Source: Hyaloscypha bicolor E
Taxonomy: Eukaryota > Ascomycota > Leotiomycetes > Helotiales > Hyaloscyphaceae
Direction of reading: 5' to 3'
Length of the DNA: 64,000 bases
Assembly (NCBI RefSeq): GCF_002865645.1
Contig: NW_020194589.1
Coordinates: forward strand, 418,812-482,811
A model generated the notes under the pieces. It was given only the letters and a program-made list of their open reading frames with translations, made no database searches and was not told the DNA's origin. Shown here piece by piece: positions 32,931-49,400 of the stretch. The translations under genes and the position numbers were made by a program. The first letter of the stretch is position 1; each line of letters starts with the position of its first letter.

Positions 32931-35900
32931 TTAGAACTTTTCTAAAAACGCAAAAAGTAGTATTTCTTCTCTAATTATATACAAATTTCCTAATCCGGCC
33001 TAGTATTAGATTTCCCAAATACTCTATATATTTATATTACTTTTAAGGTTTTAGTTATATATTAAAGGCCACAGCCTTTTATATATAACTTCTCCTCTAA
33101 TAATATCTATTACAAAACCGGGTCTCTGAACTTGGAAAGCAGGTAAAGTAGCTCTTAATCCGAGAATTCTAAACTAAGGAGAGAAGCTCTAAATACAGGA
33201 GCTTTGGTATTCTAAATACTAGCCCCGGCCGTATGCGTCATTGCGGTCACGTGACGCTAAATTTACTAGTAAAGCAGTAAAGCATAATAATATTCTCCTA
33301 TTCTATATATTTATTTCCTGCTCTATTCGTATTTGGCTTATTTCTCTATATCTAATTATATTATATTCATATTAATTAGGTACTTGAAGGTATTTATTAG
33401 CTTTAATTTCGTTATAGAATTAGCAGGATTTAATTCTCCTTTAATCTATTTAACTTCTATAATCTTTTATTATTTATATATTTAATAAAAATATATTATA
33501 TTAATTATTAGACATTTCTCTCGAATAGTATCTCATTTAATAAGGCATTTATATAATAACTTCGAATTTATATAAATTATTAATAATAGTTCTATTTCTA
33601 GTATTTTATTAATTATAGATTTATTTAAAGCATTTATATTAAAGCTATAAGCCATATTATAAAGTTCTAAAGCTAGAATATTTCTAGTAACTCTCTTGTA
33701 TTTAGTAAAGAACTAGTAAATAATATTAGTATATCTAGTTCTATTTACTAGAACTAGAATATATCTGATTTAAAAAAAGAACTTTCTATTATTTATAAAT
33801 AAAGCATTTATAAAAATAATTAAATATAAGAACTTCTTTACTAGCTTTACGAATTTTAATTCTTTAATAATATTCTTAATTTACTATTAAATACTTTCAT
33901 ATTAGTTTTCGAGAGTTTAATAGCTTAAATAGTAATTAATAAATTATATAAAACTTCTAATTAATAGACTAATATAATATATATTTCTTTAATATATTAG
34001 ATAATATATTAGTTCTTAATAAAGAGATTTTAATAAATAGTACTTCTATTATTTATAATAGTAGTATTTTTTATAGAAATAGTTTAGAGGTTTTTATATT
34101 AGTATTCCTATATAAAAGTAATTCTAGTAGTATTTATATAAATAATACTTCTATTAAACTTGAAATTATAATTAAAAATAAGGTATTTATATTTCTTAAT
34201 TAAAAACTTAGCTTTTTAGAGCTTTAATTACTTTATTTTATAAAATTATTAGTTTTAATAAATAGAGTATTATTAGTTTAAAGACTAATAATTCCGAAGA
34301 ATTACTTATTATAAAAGAAATAAGAGTTATAAATTAATTATTTTATAAAAAGCTTATTAATATTAAGTTTTAAACTAATAATTTCTAGCTTCTAATATAT
34401 TATATAATAGTTTTACAACTTTTAAAATAGAATTATTCTTTAAATTTAGCTCTTTAATAAACTTATAAAATGAGTTAATATTAAAATTATAATTAAATAA
34501 AATTATTAATTAAATATAAACTTGCGAGATATTATATAAATATAATTCCGTAGTATTTATTATTATAATAATAATACTAAGAATAATTCTCTAGCTAATA
34601 TATTAAATAATAAATAATTATATTAATATATATTATATTTTTCTTACTATTATTATAAGCTTAAATAACTAGTTTCGATTTCTTAAACTTTCTTTTTATA
34701 TTCTTATTTTTAATTTTATTAATAAACCGGGAATTAAAAATATATATTTCTTTTAGTACCTGAAATCTAGAAATAACTATAAATATGCCTTTTTCTGAGA
34801 AATTAATAACTTTAATTTAATAAGAATCGTTATATAAATTAATATCTTATAGAAATACTATAATATCCGGGTTTTTATAAAAATATTTTCTATTATACTT
34901 TAGTAAAATAGTAGAAATAGTAAGAGGAATTATATTTGTATTATTTTTAGTCTTATTATAGAATTCGGGAATAGTTTTAGATTCGAAGCTATTAGTAATA
35001 ACCTTAATATTCCTTATATAAAAGGGCTTTCTAGAAGTTAAATAAAAAGTAATATTACTATATAATAGAACTAGTATATAGTTCTCTTTATTAATGGCTA
35101 TTAGCTTATATAATTTATTCTAACTATTAGATTAACTAGTATTTTCTTTATATTATATAAGAATATCTGAATTTAAGAGAAATTTATAAATATTAGTAAT
35201 ACTAGAACTATTTCGAGTATTTAGAGTATTTATAATCTAGTATCTAGCTTAAAGCTTCTGAATTTCTATTATTATTTTCTTAAATACTACTAATTACTAT
35301 AATATAATTAGTAATAGAATATTATATTTAGTTATTTAAGATAAAATACTATAAATTAAAATAATTAAAATAATACTATTAAGTTTTATAGAATTATTAA
35401 TAGCCTTAAAAGCTATTTAAAATATAGTATTCTTATTAATTCTATTAATTTTAGCTATAATAATAAGATAAATATATTAAATTAGGCTATAATAGTATTT
35501 TATAATTCTAATAAAATTATAAGCTTTTATAGAAACGATTTTAATCTTAATTCCTATAGTATTTATAAATTAAGCGAATTTCTTATTAATAAACTACTTT
35601 CTAATATCTGCTATAATCTAATTAGAAAGGTCTAAATAAATATTAATTTAATATTATTTTAGAATAATTCAAATATATAAGATATTAATATTTCAGAGTT
35701 ATTAATTATTTTAATATTTAATGCTTTTATTAATAATATAAAATATAAGCTTACTAGAAATATAGAAAATAATAATAATAATAAAGTAATTAAAGCAAAT
35801 ATTATTTCTTAAATTAAACTTGAATTATTCTAGTAAATATTCGAAGTTCTAATATTACTTATAGTATTTTATAAGATATTTAAGGATTTTTATATTAATA

Positions 35901-38836
35901 TTATAGCCTGCCTATTTTAGTTTATTTCAGAATTTATTAATAAATAAAGAATTCGAATATAAAACTCTATAATATAATATTCTAAAACAGGAAAGAATAT
36001 CTAAAATATTATATTATAAATATATAATATCTAATAGAAATAATAAAATAATTAATAAAATTATTAAAATAGATTTCTAGCTTATTTATATTAGCTAAGC
36101 TAAATAAAAATAAAATTTTTATAAATATAATATAGAATTATATTTATCTAATTAGTATTCTTATTATTATAGATCTAATAGAAAATATAGATCTAATATT
36201 AAACTAGATATTAACTTGATTTTTCGTAATTTTATTAAGTTTAATATTATTATTAGTTTATTATAAAGCTTAGAATTAGTTAGAACTAATAATTAAAAAT
36301 CTGGAAACTCTAGTATTAATTATAATTTTATAAAAGTAATAAGTATTATATTTTAATATATTATTAATTATAAATATCTCAATATCTTTTATTTATTTAA
36401 TAGATTCTAAGAGATAATTTTTATTTATTATCTAATATATAAGAGAAAGAGAAATAAGATTATTTATAAAAGTATTAGTTATAGAAATAGTAAAAGTAAA
36501 AGTAATAGAAATAGCTAGAAAGCTCTTAATAAAAGTAAAATAGAAATCTAAATAATATTTCTTTTCTTTATTTATTTCTGCTAATAAAGCTTTAAAATAT
36601 TATTCTCTAGTTTATCTTTATTACTTTTATTATTTTCTTTTCTTTAATTTCAGTAATATATTATATATAAGTATTACTAAAGCATTTATTAAAGTTACGG
36701 GAATTTCGGGATCTAAATTAATAAATGTTTTTATTCTTAAATTAAGCTTTCTTAGCTTCTTATTCTTCTAATATATATTTCTATAAATAGTATTCGGGTT
36801 TCTTATATATAAAATATAATTTCGAAGTATAATTATTATAATTATAAGACTTGAAATAGTTATTATATATTTCGAAGTTATAGCTAGACTTATATTATTA
36901 ATTTTCGAATAGATAATAATTTGAAAAGTCTTGAGAATAGTATTATTAATTAGTAAAATAGGTTTTAGTATTAATTTATTACTTGTTTTTATAAATAGTA
37001 ATAAATAATTAAAACTTATTAATAAGCTGGCCGAATTTATTAAAAAAGTCCGAAACTATATATTAATATACTAGTAAGCCTTAATAAGAAATAATAATTT
37101 TATTATATAGAAATTCGGTATTTTATAAAATAGAAATAAAGCTATATTATAATTTATATAAGTTATTAATTAGTATTTAAACAAGCTCAGATATTATTTA
37201 TTTAGGATCTTTTATTATTATAATTACTAAAGTAATAATATTTTATTTATCTAAATTTTAATAATAAAAACCGGGGCTTTTAAAAAAGCTATAAATATTT
37301 ATATAAGCCTCTTTATATATATAACTCGAGAGCTAGTTATTATAAAAGTAGTCTTATACTAGTTCCTTTAATATAGTAGGAAAAGCTTTTATTAATATCT
37401 TTTCTAAAAGTTTTATATATTAGTAAATATCGAGAAAAATAGTAAATTTATAATTAAAACTATTATTTATTCTATTATATTTTTACTATTTCCTTAATAA
37501 GTTTCCTAGCTATAATAGTAAATACTAATTAATAGAAGTTCGGGTTTAGTAGTAATAATAATAGTAGTAAAAATAGAAATAATAAATAGCTTTAATTTAG
37601 AAGAAGTAAATAAATAGCTTAATTTCTTAATTAAAAATATCTGGTTTCTTTATATCTAGTTCTATTTAAAATAAGATAAACTAATATAATAGGTTCCTAG
37701 AAAAAGTCTAATTTAATTAAACTATTATTAATAATATTAGTTTTATTTCATTTTTTTTAAATAAGGTTAGTAAGAAATTATATAATAATAAGGCTTTTAT
37801 AATTCTATTTAATAAATAATTCAGGCAAAAATATACTTTCTAAGAAATATAAATTAAGTACTCCTAAAAGCTTATATAAAAGTAAAATATATCCAGAAAC
37901 TAAATCCCTAAATATATAATATTAGTATATATAGGGTATATTAAAAAAGGAAATCCTATATTATAATAATATAAATATTATTATACCGAAATTAGATTTA
38001 AAGATTTTATAATAGTATATAATTAATTTAATTAAATACTATAATATTAAAACTTTTAAAGTTATTCTAAAACAGATTCTATAAATTATTATTATTCTTT
38101 TTATATAAAATATATTAATATATTTTAATAATTAAATATTTCTAAAAATTATTCTTTATTATAATTACTAGATTAATACTATTCTTCTATTTCTTAATTA
38201 GTTCCTTTCCTTTATTAATATTTATACTAAATCGAGTTCAGGTTCTTTCTAGTATATATATATAGTTTATAGTAAAAGGGGTTTAAAAGTAAAGTCATTT
38301 ATAATAGATTTATAAAAAAGATTTAATAATAAAGGTATTTAAATATCCAGATATCTAGAGATATTAAGGGTATTAAAGTAAATATTTCGTTTGTAATAAG
38401 AAATTTAGGAAATAAAATATATGATTTCGAGAGAATCTAGAGTTTAAAGAATTCAATTTAATAGAAAAATTAAAAATTATAATTAAAAAGCTTTAAGAAT
38501 ATATATAAGATATATATTTCAAAGAAAGAATTTTATAAATACGAGTATTATATAAGTAGAAAAGATAGTTTCTAAGAAAGTAGTCTTAAGACTAAAAGAA
38601 ATTAATTTTAAAGAATATATTAATAGAAATTAAATAAATTAATAGATAATTAAATAGCTAACTATTTATTAATTAGTAAAAGCTAAATATCTTTTCTATA
38701 GGCTATTAAATACTTTCATAAAGCTAATAAATAATTTCTTCCTTTAATATAAAATAGACTAGATTTGTTTTAGGCTATTAAATACTTTTAGAACTAATCT
38801 AAAATCTTTTCTAATTTATATATATAAACTAATTAG

Positions 38837-39044
38837 TATTAATTTACTAGTAATATATAATACTATTTATATAAGATTAATAAAGTTATTTTTTAGAAAT
38901 AAAAAATATAATATTATAGTATTAATATATAATTCCCAAATTTATTAAGTCTAATAAATTCTAGTTTATTTATTAAATTACTTATATAACGCGAGATTAT
39001 ATAACTATATTATATAGCTATTAATAGCTATAGCTATACTAATA
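38837..39044 (-). repeat. Copia LTR, right copy (208 bp)
   Basis: Direct repeat of 32759-32930. The additional internal piece, which includes AACGCGAG, is the least damaged part. Confidence 0.7.
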
Positions 39045-42000
39045 GTTTTAAATACTAGAAAATTTACTAAAATAATAAAATATAAAATATATATTTTTCT
39101 ATTAATTACTTATTTTGTAATAAATAACTAAAGAGTTATTATTATTATTATTATAAATAAGAAAGCTATATTTTTAAGAAATATTAGAATCTTTTTCGAA
39201 TTTTTTTTATAAAGATTATAAATATATTATCTAATTATTATATAATAAAGTATTATATAAATCTGGAACTAGAATTTTAATTATTATATAATTCTACATA
39301 TATTTTATTAGAAGAAAAGCTTAAAGTTCTTTGGAAATATTTTAATACTAGCTTAAAAAAGAAATAAATTTATTATTTTACTAGTTTAGCTAATATTCTA
39401 ATTATATTTATTCTAAAAAAAAAAGCAATTTATATTTATATATTAATTACTAGAATCTAAATAGAATTACTATTAAAAACCAGATACTATTATTATTTAT
39501 TAGTAAAATAATAAATAGGCTTTATAAAATAAAAATATATATAAAACTAAATTTAAAAAATATTTATTATTAATTATAAATCCGAAAAGATAATAAATAG
39601 AAAATAGTATTTTAAATATTATATTATATTCTTTAGATTTTTTAATATTCCGGTAATGTTTCAAGTATATATTAATTATATATTAATAAGTCTTATAAAT
39701 ATTATTTATATTATTTATTTAAATAATATTTTAATATATTTTAAGAACTTAGAATAATATATAATAATAATCTAATATATACTAGAGTAATTATAATAAT
39801 ACTAGCTTTTTATAAACTTAATAAAATACGAGTTTAATATAAAAAGAATAAAGTTCTTAAAATTTATAATTAGCTTAAATAATATAAAAATAAAATCTAG
39901 GTAAATTATAACTATTAGAAAATAATAAGTTCTAAAAAATAATATCCGAAAATTTTAAATATTTCTGGGTTTTACTAATTTCTATTAGAGATTTATTTAT
40001 AAATATTCTAAAATAATAAAAGAATTAATAGATTTATTAAAAATTAATAAAAAACTATAATATTGTTTTAGCTAAATAAATAAAGCAAATAAGGCTTTTA
40101 GGAAACTAAAAGTTATATTTATAATAATAATAATTCTTTATTATTTTAATTTAGTTTTAAAGATTTATAATTATAAATATAATTTTCTAGCTTTTTAATA
40201 AAAAATATAGAATAAAGAATCCTATAAATAGTAATAATAAAATACTATAATATAAAGCCTAAAAAAGAAAAGATAAATATTTTTTAATTAATAAAATACT
40301 AAAAAATTCCGAAAAGAAAATCTGTTTTAACAATAAAATAATATTAGAAATACTATTATTTGAGTCTATTATTAATATAATTAATTATAAATAGTATATA
40401 TTACGGATTCTAGTTATATAAATAGCTAGATCTAAAATAGTATATAAGAAAAATAAAGAAATATTACTTGAATTACTATTATAGTATTAAAGATTTAATT
40501 TATTAATATAATATTAATAATATAAATAGTTTTTAAAAGAATCTTTATTAGAGCTATTAAAACTTAAGAACTTAATATATTTAAAATATTAAAATATTAA
40601 AATACTATTTATATATTAAATAAACCGGGTTTTAAAAAAGAAATACTATAAATAGATATTTTAGTATTAATAAAATACTAGAAATTCTTTAAAAAAAATA
40701 CTTCTAATAAAATATAAGAAAAAATATAAAAAATTATATTAGAACTTATTTTATATATTAATAAACTAAGGTAAAAAAATATTTATTATATATTATATTT
40801 AGTTTATTTTCTATTTCCTTTAAGCTATAATAAGAAATTATTATAAACTTTATTATAAAACTATTTCTTTTTAGGTTTTATAATAAAATATATAAAAATA
40901 ATATAATATATTTTAATTATTAAGGAAATCTCGGCTTCTAAGCTAATAGATTTATTTATATATTATATTATTAAAGACTTTAATATATTTATAAATCTAA
41001 TTTCTAATAAAGAATCCGTTTTTATAAATAAATTCTAGTTAAGTTTATACTTTTATTTAAAGATCTAATAATAGCTAAATATAATATTTTACTTATAAAC
41101 TAATAAATAAATAAAGAATCTAAATCGAACTCTCAAATAGTATTTAAGATATTATATTAGTTATTAGTAAAATAATTAAATAATAAGGTTTATTTTTATT
41201 TTATATATTATATAAATTCTATTATAGTATTAAACTATATAAAAAGAAATATTTCAGAAAAAAATATATTAGTAATATAAGAAAAAATATAAAGAATTTA
41301 AATAAAATAAGAAATACTAAAGAAAAAATAGCAAGAAATAATAAATATATAAAAAAAGTATTATAATAAAAATATATTAATACAAAATTTAAAATATATA
41401 ATAAAGTTATATTTTATATAAAGAATATTTAATAACTTTATTCTAATATAAAGCTAATAAATAGATATTTTAGTTTTTTTAAAATTCTAGAAATTATAAA
41501 AATATATAAATAAATATATTACTTGAAATTATTATTATTATATTAAATCTATAATATCCTCTATATTTCTTTCTTAAAACTATAATATTTATAACCTAAT
41601 ATTATAATAGAACTAGAACTAGTTAAGATTAAAAATAAAAAAATAAAAAAAGTATTTCATTTATTAGAAAAGCTATTTATTAATAAATAATATATAGGAA
41701 TTATTAAATAATTTAAAGAATATAATTCAATAATTATAAGAATATTTAAAAGAAAGTAATATTATAATACTATTAGCTAAATAAAAATATAAAAAATAAA
41801 TGCTTTTATTAAAAAACTATTAAAAACCATAGATTTATTCTTAGAAAAACTATATAATAATTATTAGAAATTCCAAAAACTCTAATTTTAATATTCTATA
41901 AATACTTTATTTTTATAACTAGTTTCTATTATTCTTATTATTATTCTTATCGGGATTTTCTTAAGAAATAAATAATAAATTAGCCTAGAAAACTATTAGC

Positions 42001-43156
42001 TATTAATAAGAAATAAGAAAAAATAAACTTATTTAATACTAAAAAATATTAATTATATTTTTGAAAATATTTTATATTTATACTAAACTAATAAGGATTA
42101 TTTAACTTATATTTTAAATTATTAAAGGAATTTATTAGCCTCAAATAATAGCTTTAATATAAGAAATATTTAAAGTTTAATATAGAAAAAGAATAATAAT
42201 AGCCTTTTTTTATTTAAATAAAGAATAGGAAAAATACTTATATATATTTATAACTTAGAAAAAGTAGTTTAATTATATTATATATATTTAAGAAACCTTA
42301 AATAGTATTAAAATAAGAAATAAAAGAAAAAAAATTATAATTTATAAAATTATATTTCTTATTCTTAAAATAGTAATAATTATATATTAAGTAGTTATTA
42401 TTTTTAATATAAATAAAATCGGGAAATTTAATAATATTTTTAAAATATTAAAAATAATAAAAGGAAATTAAGGCTATAGAAATAGTAATTAAATAATTAG
42501 TAATAGGCTAATAAATATTAAAAGATAGATTTATTTTAATAGATAAAGAAATAAAAGAAGATATTAGAAAGGAAATTAAAGAACCTTAAAAAGGGCTTAA
42601 AAAGACTTAAAGAAAGCTTGAGAAAAAAAGGCAAGAAATAAAAAGAAGCTAGATATAGTATTATAATTAAAGGAAAAGAAAATTAATTAATAGAATAAAA
42701 AGAAGCCTTTTTATAATACTTTTTCCTAAATAGTAATTATAAATTCAAAATTAGCTTTATATTAGAAATATCTAGAAAATTTCAAAAAAGAAATTTATAA
42801 ATAAACTAGAAAATCGAATTAACTTTTCTAAGCTTTTAAATCTATAAAATAATAATTTATTTATAAATAGAAACCAAGCCAGGGTTTATAAACTAATTAG
42901 GAAATTAAATAAATTTTATATTTAATAATATATATTATACTCGTATTATTTTTATAAAAAGAAATTATTAAAAGTAATTTATAAATTAATTAGGTAAAAT
43001 TAGTAAATTATATCTTTAAATCTATTATTTAATATAATAATAGAGTAATTATAGAAAGTCTTTAGAAAAGCTAGTAATTAGAAAAGTTTCCGAAAGTATT
43101 TATAAAGCTATTTATAGTTTTCTTAGGCCTTTTAGAAATAAGAGCCTAGAAAAAAA

Positions 43157-43469
43157 GTTAATATAATAGATATATATAATAATATATAAATAAATATTAG
43201 ATATTATAAATCTAGTTTCCTATTTTAAATAAAGCTTATAATTAAATTATATAAATTATAGGAAATTGCATTTTCTAATTAAATAAAGAACTTTATATAT
43301 TTAGTTAAATACTAGAAAATATATAAGGAAATACTTCTAGCTTTAGAAAAAGGTATTAATTAGTCTTTTATTAGAATTAATTCTTGGAATTAGTTATACT
43401 TATAAGTATTACTTTATAGCTTACTTATTTTAATTACTTATATATTATTCTATTATTATATATCTTATA
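43157..43469 (+). repeat. Gypsy LTR, shared central copy
   Basis: Serves as right LTR of copy A and left LTR of copy B. It is preceded by the RIP-altered form of the purine tract that in copy B reads AGAGAAGGGG, and ends TATCTTATA. It has no insertion at the site where the third LTR carries the solo LTR. Confidence 0.7.
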
Positions 43470-46400
43470 TTTTAATTAATCTAACTTTTAAGAAGTAGTT
43501 TATTATAAGATAATTAAGCTATTAATAGATAAAACTATTAATAGCTAGAGTATTAACTAGAAGAAGTACTTTTATTATTACTAGAGTAATCTAGTCAGGT
43601 ATTTAAGGAAATATCTAGTTAGATACTCTTTATATTACCTAATTAGAAAAAGGAAATAGAAATCAGATACCCTTAGAACTAGCTAGTAAAATAATAATAA
43701 TAGAGAAATTAGTAGTAGCTTACTATTATATTACTAAGTTAGAAGCAGAAATTTAATAGAAAGAGAATCTAAAAAAGCTAGAAGCTTAGATTTATTATCT
43801 TAAAGATATTTGAATATCTGATATAAAACCTAATATCTGGTATAAAACCCATTATATTTCCGGTAGTACTCTTAGTTTAGAGAGCTCTAAAACCCCGAGA
43901 ACTACCTACTTACTAGGGAAAGAATATTAAAGAAGCCTAGAACTTCTTTTACTAAATAAAGTTAAAGTAATATAAAGATAATAGAATTACCTAAGTAATT
44001 AATATAGTAAAGGTTATATATTATACTTCCTGTTTTGAGAATATAGCTAGGAATATCTAGAAATATAGAAAGTAATTAATAAGTATTAATACTATAGATT
44101 AGGAGACCTTTATTAAGTTTATAAAGAATTTTATCTTAGATCCAGAAAACTATAATAATAATGCCTTTATTAAGTTTAAGAATACTAAATAATAGCCAGG
44201 CCAGAATATCTAAAACTTTATATCTTATTTAAATAGCTTATTAAATAACTTAAAATATATGGGTTTATTATAAGAGTAGAATAACTTATTTAGTAGCTTA
44301 AAATAGGAAATTCGAGACGAGATTAATTATTAAAGAAATACTTTATAAGAAAGAGAAAAGCTTATTTCTATAACTATAAGAGTTAAAAATAATTTAAATC
44401 TATTTACTTAATAGAAATATAATAATAAGCTAATAAAATAATAAAAAGAAAGAAATAAGAGAAAAGAAAAAGGAAATAATAAAAGAAAACAAAAGAGAAA
44501 TATATAAAACTGAAATAGTAAAAGTATAATAATAGAGTCTAATATAATACTTGTATTAGAATCTATAAAACCGGATATAATTTGCTTTATTTACTAAAAA
44601 AAGAATTATTATATTATTACTTATTTAAATTAGGGGAAACTAACTTACTATAATTATAATAAGTCTAATTATAAATTATATAAATATCTAGAACTAAAGA
44701 AGCCAGGAAACGGATATATTTTATAATAGTTATATTTATTTATATTATAAAGAATAAAGCCCCAAAAACAAGAATAGTAATTGAGATTACTATTAAAATA
44801 AGGAAAAGTAAGTAAAGAGTTAGAGTATTAGTTAATTCGGATATAAAAGCTAAATATATAAAGAGGAAATTAGCTTTAAATATAGATATTTTATTAATAT
44901 TAAGAATAACTCTCTTGTTTTTACTAGAGGAAAGAAGAATTTATTTATATAGAAATTGTATTTTTAGAATTATTACTAAGAATATATTAGGGAACTAAAA
45001 AGAGGCTAATATATATTTTATATTAAATAATTTTAATCTAAACTATATTAATATAATATTTGGATTTTTATAGCTTTATTAGATTAATTTCCTAATTTCC
45101 TTTAGGAAAATAATATAGAAATACCAGATTTAATTATAAAAGATTAAAGTTCTAAATACTAGAAAGTTTACTAAAATAATAAAATATAAGATATATATAT
45201 TTTCATTAATTACTTATTTTATAATAAAAAAAATAATTACTATTATTATTATAAATAAAATAGTTATATTTCCCAAGAAATATTAGAACCTTTTCCGAGT
45301 ATTCTTTATAGAAACTATAGATATATTACCCGACTATTATATAATAGAATATTATATAGATCTGAAACTAGAGTTCTAATTACTATATAGTCTTATATAT
45401 ACTTTATTAGAAAGAAAGCTTAAAGTTCTTTAGAAATATTTTAATACTAGCTTAGAAAAGAAATAGATCTATTATTTTACTAGTTCTACTAATATCCTAA
45501 TTATATTTGTTTCAAAAAAAGAAGACGGCCTATATCTATATATTAATTACTAGAGTCTAAATAGAATTACTATTAAGAACTAAATACTATTACTATTTAT
45601 TAATAAGATAATAAATAGGCTTTATAAAATAAAGATATATATAAAGCTAGACTTGAAAGATATTTACTATTAGTTATAAATACAAGAAAGTAATAAATAA
45701 AAACTAGTATTTCGAATATATTATAGATATTTTAAGTACTATATTATATCTTTTAGACTTTCTAATATTTTAGTAATATTTCAGGTATATATTAATTATA
45801 TACTAGTAAGCCTTATAAATATTATTTATATAATTTATTTAAATAATATTTTAATTTATTTAAAAGATCTAAAATAATATATAATAGTAGTTTAATATAT
45901 ATTCAAGTAATTATAATAATACTAGCTTTTTATAAACTTAATAAAATACGAGTTTAATATAAAGAAAATAGAGTTCCTGGGATTTATAATTAGTCTAAAT
46001 AGTATAGAAATAAAAGCTAGCCGGATTATAGCTATTAGAAAATAGCCAGCCCTAAAAAATAATATTCGAGAAATTCAAGTATTTCTGGAATTTACTAACT
46101 TTTATTAGAGATTTATTTATAAATACTATAAAATAATAAAAGAATTAACTAATTTATTAAAAACTAATAGAAACCTATAATAGTATTTTAGCTAAATAAA
46201 TAAGGCAAATAAGGCTTCTAGAGAACTATAATTTATATTTATAATAGTATTAATTCTTTATTATTTTAATTTAGCTTTAAAGATTTATATAAAAATAAAT
46301 ATTTTAGAATTCGCAGTTGTAAATATAATTTTCTAGCTCTTTAATAAGGAAATAGAAGCTAGGTAGTATCCTATTACTTTCTATTTAAAAAAGATAACTA

Positions 46401-49400
46401 TAATTAAATATAGATATAAAATATATAATTCTAAACTCTTAGCTATTATTCTAATATTTTATATTTAATAATATTATCTAGTACATATCTAGTATACTAT
46501 TATTATTAAAATAAATTATAATAACTTGAAATACTTTATAACTAAAAGAAAACTAAATAGTTACTAGATAAGATAAATAAAAAAGCTAGCTATTTTTAAT
46601 TTTATTTTAGAATACTAGCCGGGATATAGTAATTCTATTAATAGGTTATTAAAAAGGCCAGATTTTATAATAAATATAAATAAAGATACTTTATTACTTA
46701 TATTTTATAATAAGTTATAAAATATAGAATAGAGAGCCTTATGGGTAATAATAATAAAATACTATATTATTTTTATAATATTATAATTTAAGGCCTAGAA
46801 GAAAAAAGATAAGTATTTTTTAATTAATAAAATACTAAGTAATTCTAAAAAGAAAGTCTATTTTAGTAATAGAATAATACCGGAAATACTATTACTTGAG
46901 CCTATTACTAGTATAGCTAGTTATAAATAGTATATATTATAGATTCTAGTTATATAAATAGTTGAGTTCGAAATAATATATAAGAAAAGTAGAAAGATAT
47001 TATTTAAACTACTATTATAGTACTAAAGGCTTAATCTATTAATATAATACTAGTAGTATAAATAGTTCTTTAAGAAGACCTTTACTAGAACTATTAAGAC
47101 TTGGGAACTTAATATATCTGGGTTATTAAAATATCGGAATACTATTTATATACTAAATAAGCTAGCTCTTAAAAAAGAATTACTATAAACTAACTATAAT
47201 AATTCTATAAGTAGGTATTTTAGTACTAGTAAAATACTAGAAATTCTTTAGAAAAAGTACTTTTAGTAAAGTATAAAAAAGAATATAAAAAATTATATTA
47301 GAACTTATTTTATATATTAATAAACTAAAATAAAAAGATATCTATTATATAATATATTTAGTTTATTTCCCTTTTTCTTTAAACTATAGTAAGAAATTAC
47401 TATAAACTTTTATTATAAAGCTATTTTCTTTTAGGTTTTATAGTAAGATATATAATTCTATATTTATTATTATTAATAAATATATAAAAATAATATAATA
47501 TATTCCGATTACTAAAGAAATCTCGGCTCTTGAATTAGTAGAGCTATTTATATATTATATTATTAAAGACTTCGATATATTTATAAATATAACCTCTAAT
47601 AAAGAATATGTTTTTATAAATAAGTTCTAGTTAAGTCTATATTTCTATTTAAAGGTTTAATAATAGCTAAATATAGTATTTTACTTATAAACTAATAAAT
47701 AAATAGAGAATTTGAATTAAATTCTAGAATAGTACTTAAAATATTATACTAACTACTAGTAAAATAACTAGATAATAAAGCTTATTCTTATAGAATTTAT
47801 ATATAACAATTTTATATATTTAATAATAGGAATTTTTCTATTTTATATATTATATAAATTTTATTTTAATATTAAATTATATATTAAAAATAATATTTTA
47901 GAAAAATAAATACTAGTAATATAAGAAAGAATATAGAGAATTCAAGTAAAATAAAAAATATTAGGGAAATAATAATAAGAAATAGTAAATATATAAAAAA
48001 AGTATTATAATAAAAAAAAATATTAATAAAAAGTTTAATATATATAATAAAGTTATACTTTATATAAAGAATATTTAATAGCTATAATCTAATATAAAGC
48101 TAGTAAATAGATATCTCGGCTTCTTTAAAGTTCTAGAAATTATAGAAATATATAAATAAATATATTACTTGAAATTATTATTATTATATTAGATTTATAA
48201 TATTTTCCATATTTCTTTTTTAGAACTATAGTATCTATAAACTAGTACTATAATAGAACTAGAACTAGTCAAGATTAAAGATAAAAAGGAATTCGAGATA
48301 AAATCTATTATAGCTTATAGAAAGAATAGAAAAAAAAGAAATATCTTATTTATTAGAAGGGCTATTTACTAATAAATAATATATAGGAACTATTAGGTAA
48401 TCTAAAGAATATAGCTTAAGAATTATAAGAATATTTGGAAAAGAGCTATATTATAATACTATTAGTTAAATAGAAATATAAAAAATAAATATTTTTATTA
48501 GGAAACTATTAAAAATTATATATTTATTTTTAGAAAAGTTATATAAAAATTATTAAAAACTTTAAAAACTCCAATTTCTATATTCTATAAATACCTTATT
48601 TTTATAACTATTCTTTATTATTCTTACTATTATTCTTATTAGAATTCTTTTAAGAAATAGATAATAAATTAGCCTATAAAGCTATTAGCTATTAGTAAGA
48701 AATAAAAAGAAAATAAGCTTATTTAATATTAAAGAATATTAATTATACTATTAAAAGTACTTTATACTTATATTAAGCTAATAAGAATTACTTAACTCAT
48801 TTTATAGATTATTAAAGAAATCTATTAGCTTTAAATAATAGCTTTAATATAAGAAGTATATATAGTTTAGTATAAAAAAAGGGCAGTAATAGCCTTTTCC
48901 TTTTTAAATAAAGATTAGGAAAAATGCTTATATATATTAATAGCTTAAAAAAAGTAGTTTAATTATACTATATATATTTAAGGAACTTTAGATAATATTA
49001 GAATAAGAAATAAAAGAAGAAATTTATAGCTTATAGAATTATATTTCTTATTCTTAAAATAGTAGTAATTATATACCGAGCAATTATTACTTTTAATATA
49101 AATAAGGTCAGAAAACTTAATAATATTCTTAGAATATTAAAGATAATAAGGGCAAATTAAGGATATAGGAGTATTAGCCAAACGGGTAGTAATAGACTAA
49201 TAAGTACTAAAAGAAGTATTTATCTTAATAGATAAAGAAGTAGAAAAGGGAATTAGAAAAGAACTTAAATAAAGCTTAAAGAAGCTTAAAGAGGCTTAAA
49301 GAAGGCTTAAAGAAGGCTTAAAGAAAGAAGGCAAGAAATAAGAAGAAGCTAGATATAGTATTATAATTAAAGAAAAGAAAGGTTAGTTAGTAAGAAAAAG

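Larger units (their letters stand above)
32759..39044 (-). mobile_element. Copia-like retrotransposon nested in Gypsy copy A
   Basis: 6286 bp. Interrupts Gypsy sequence that is continuous in copy B (break near 45150). Flanked by a 5-bp target-site duplication, GTTTT at 32754-32758 and 39045-39049. LTRs are 32759-32930 and 38837-39044, both beginning TATTAATTTACT and ending CTATACTAATA, probably TG...CA before RIP; the left copy lacks an internal 55 bp. Coding direction is inferred as minus. Near 36770-36890 the complement reads a damaged zinc knuckle with the pattern (C)FI(C)KKPG(CW)S, as in gag of fungal Copia elements, with Cys codons turned to Tyr. Pol would then lie leftwards. No intact frame. 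Confidence 0.7.
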
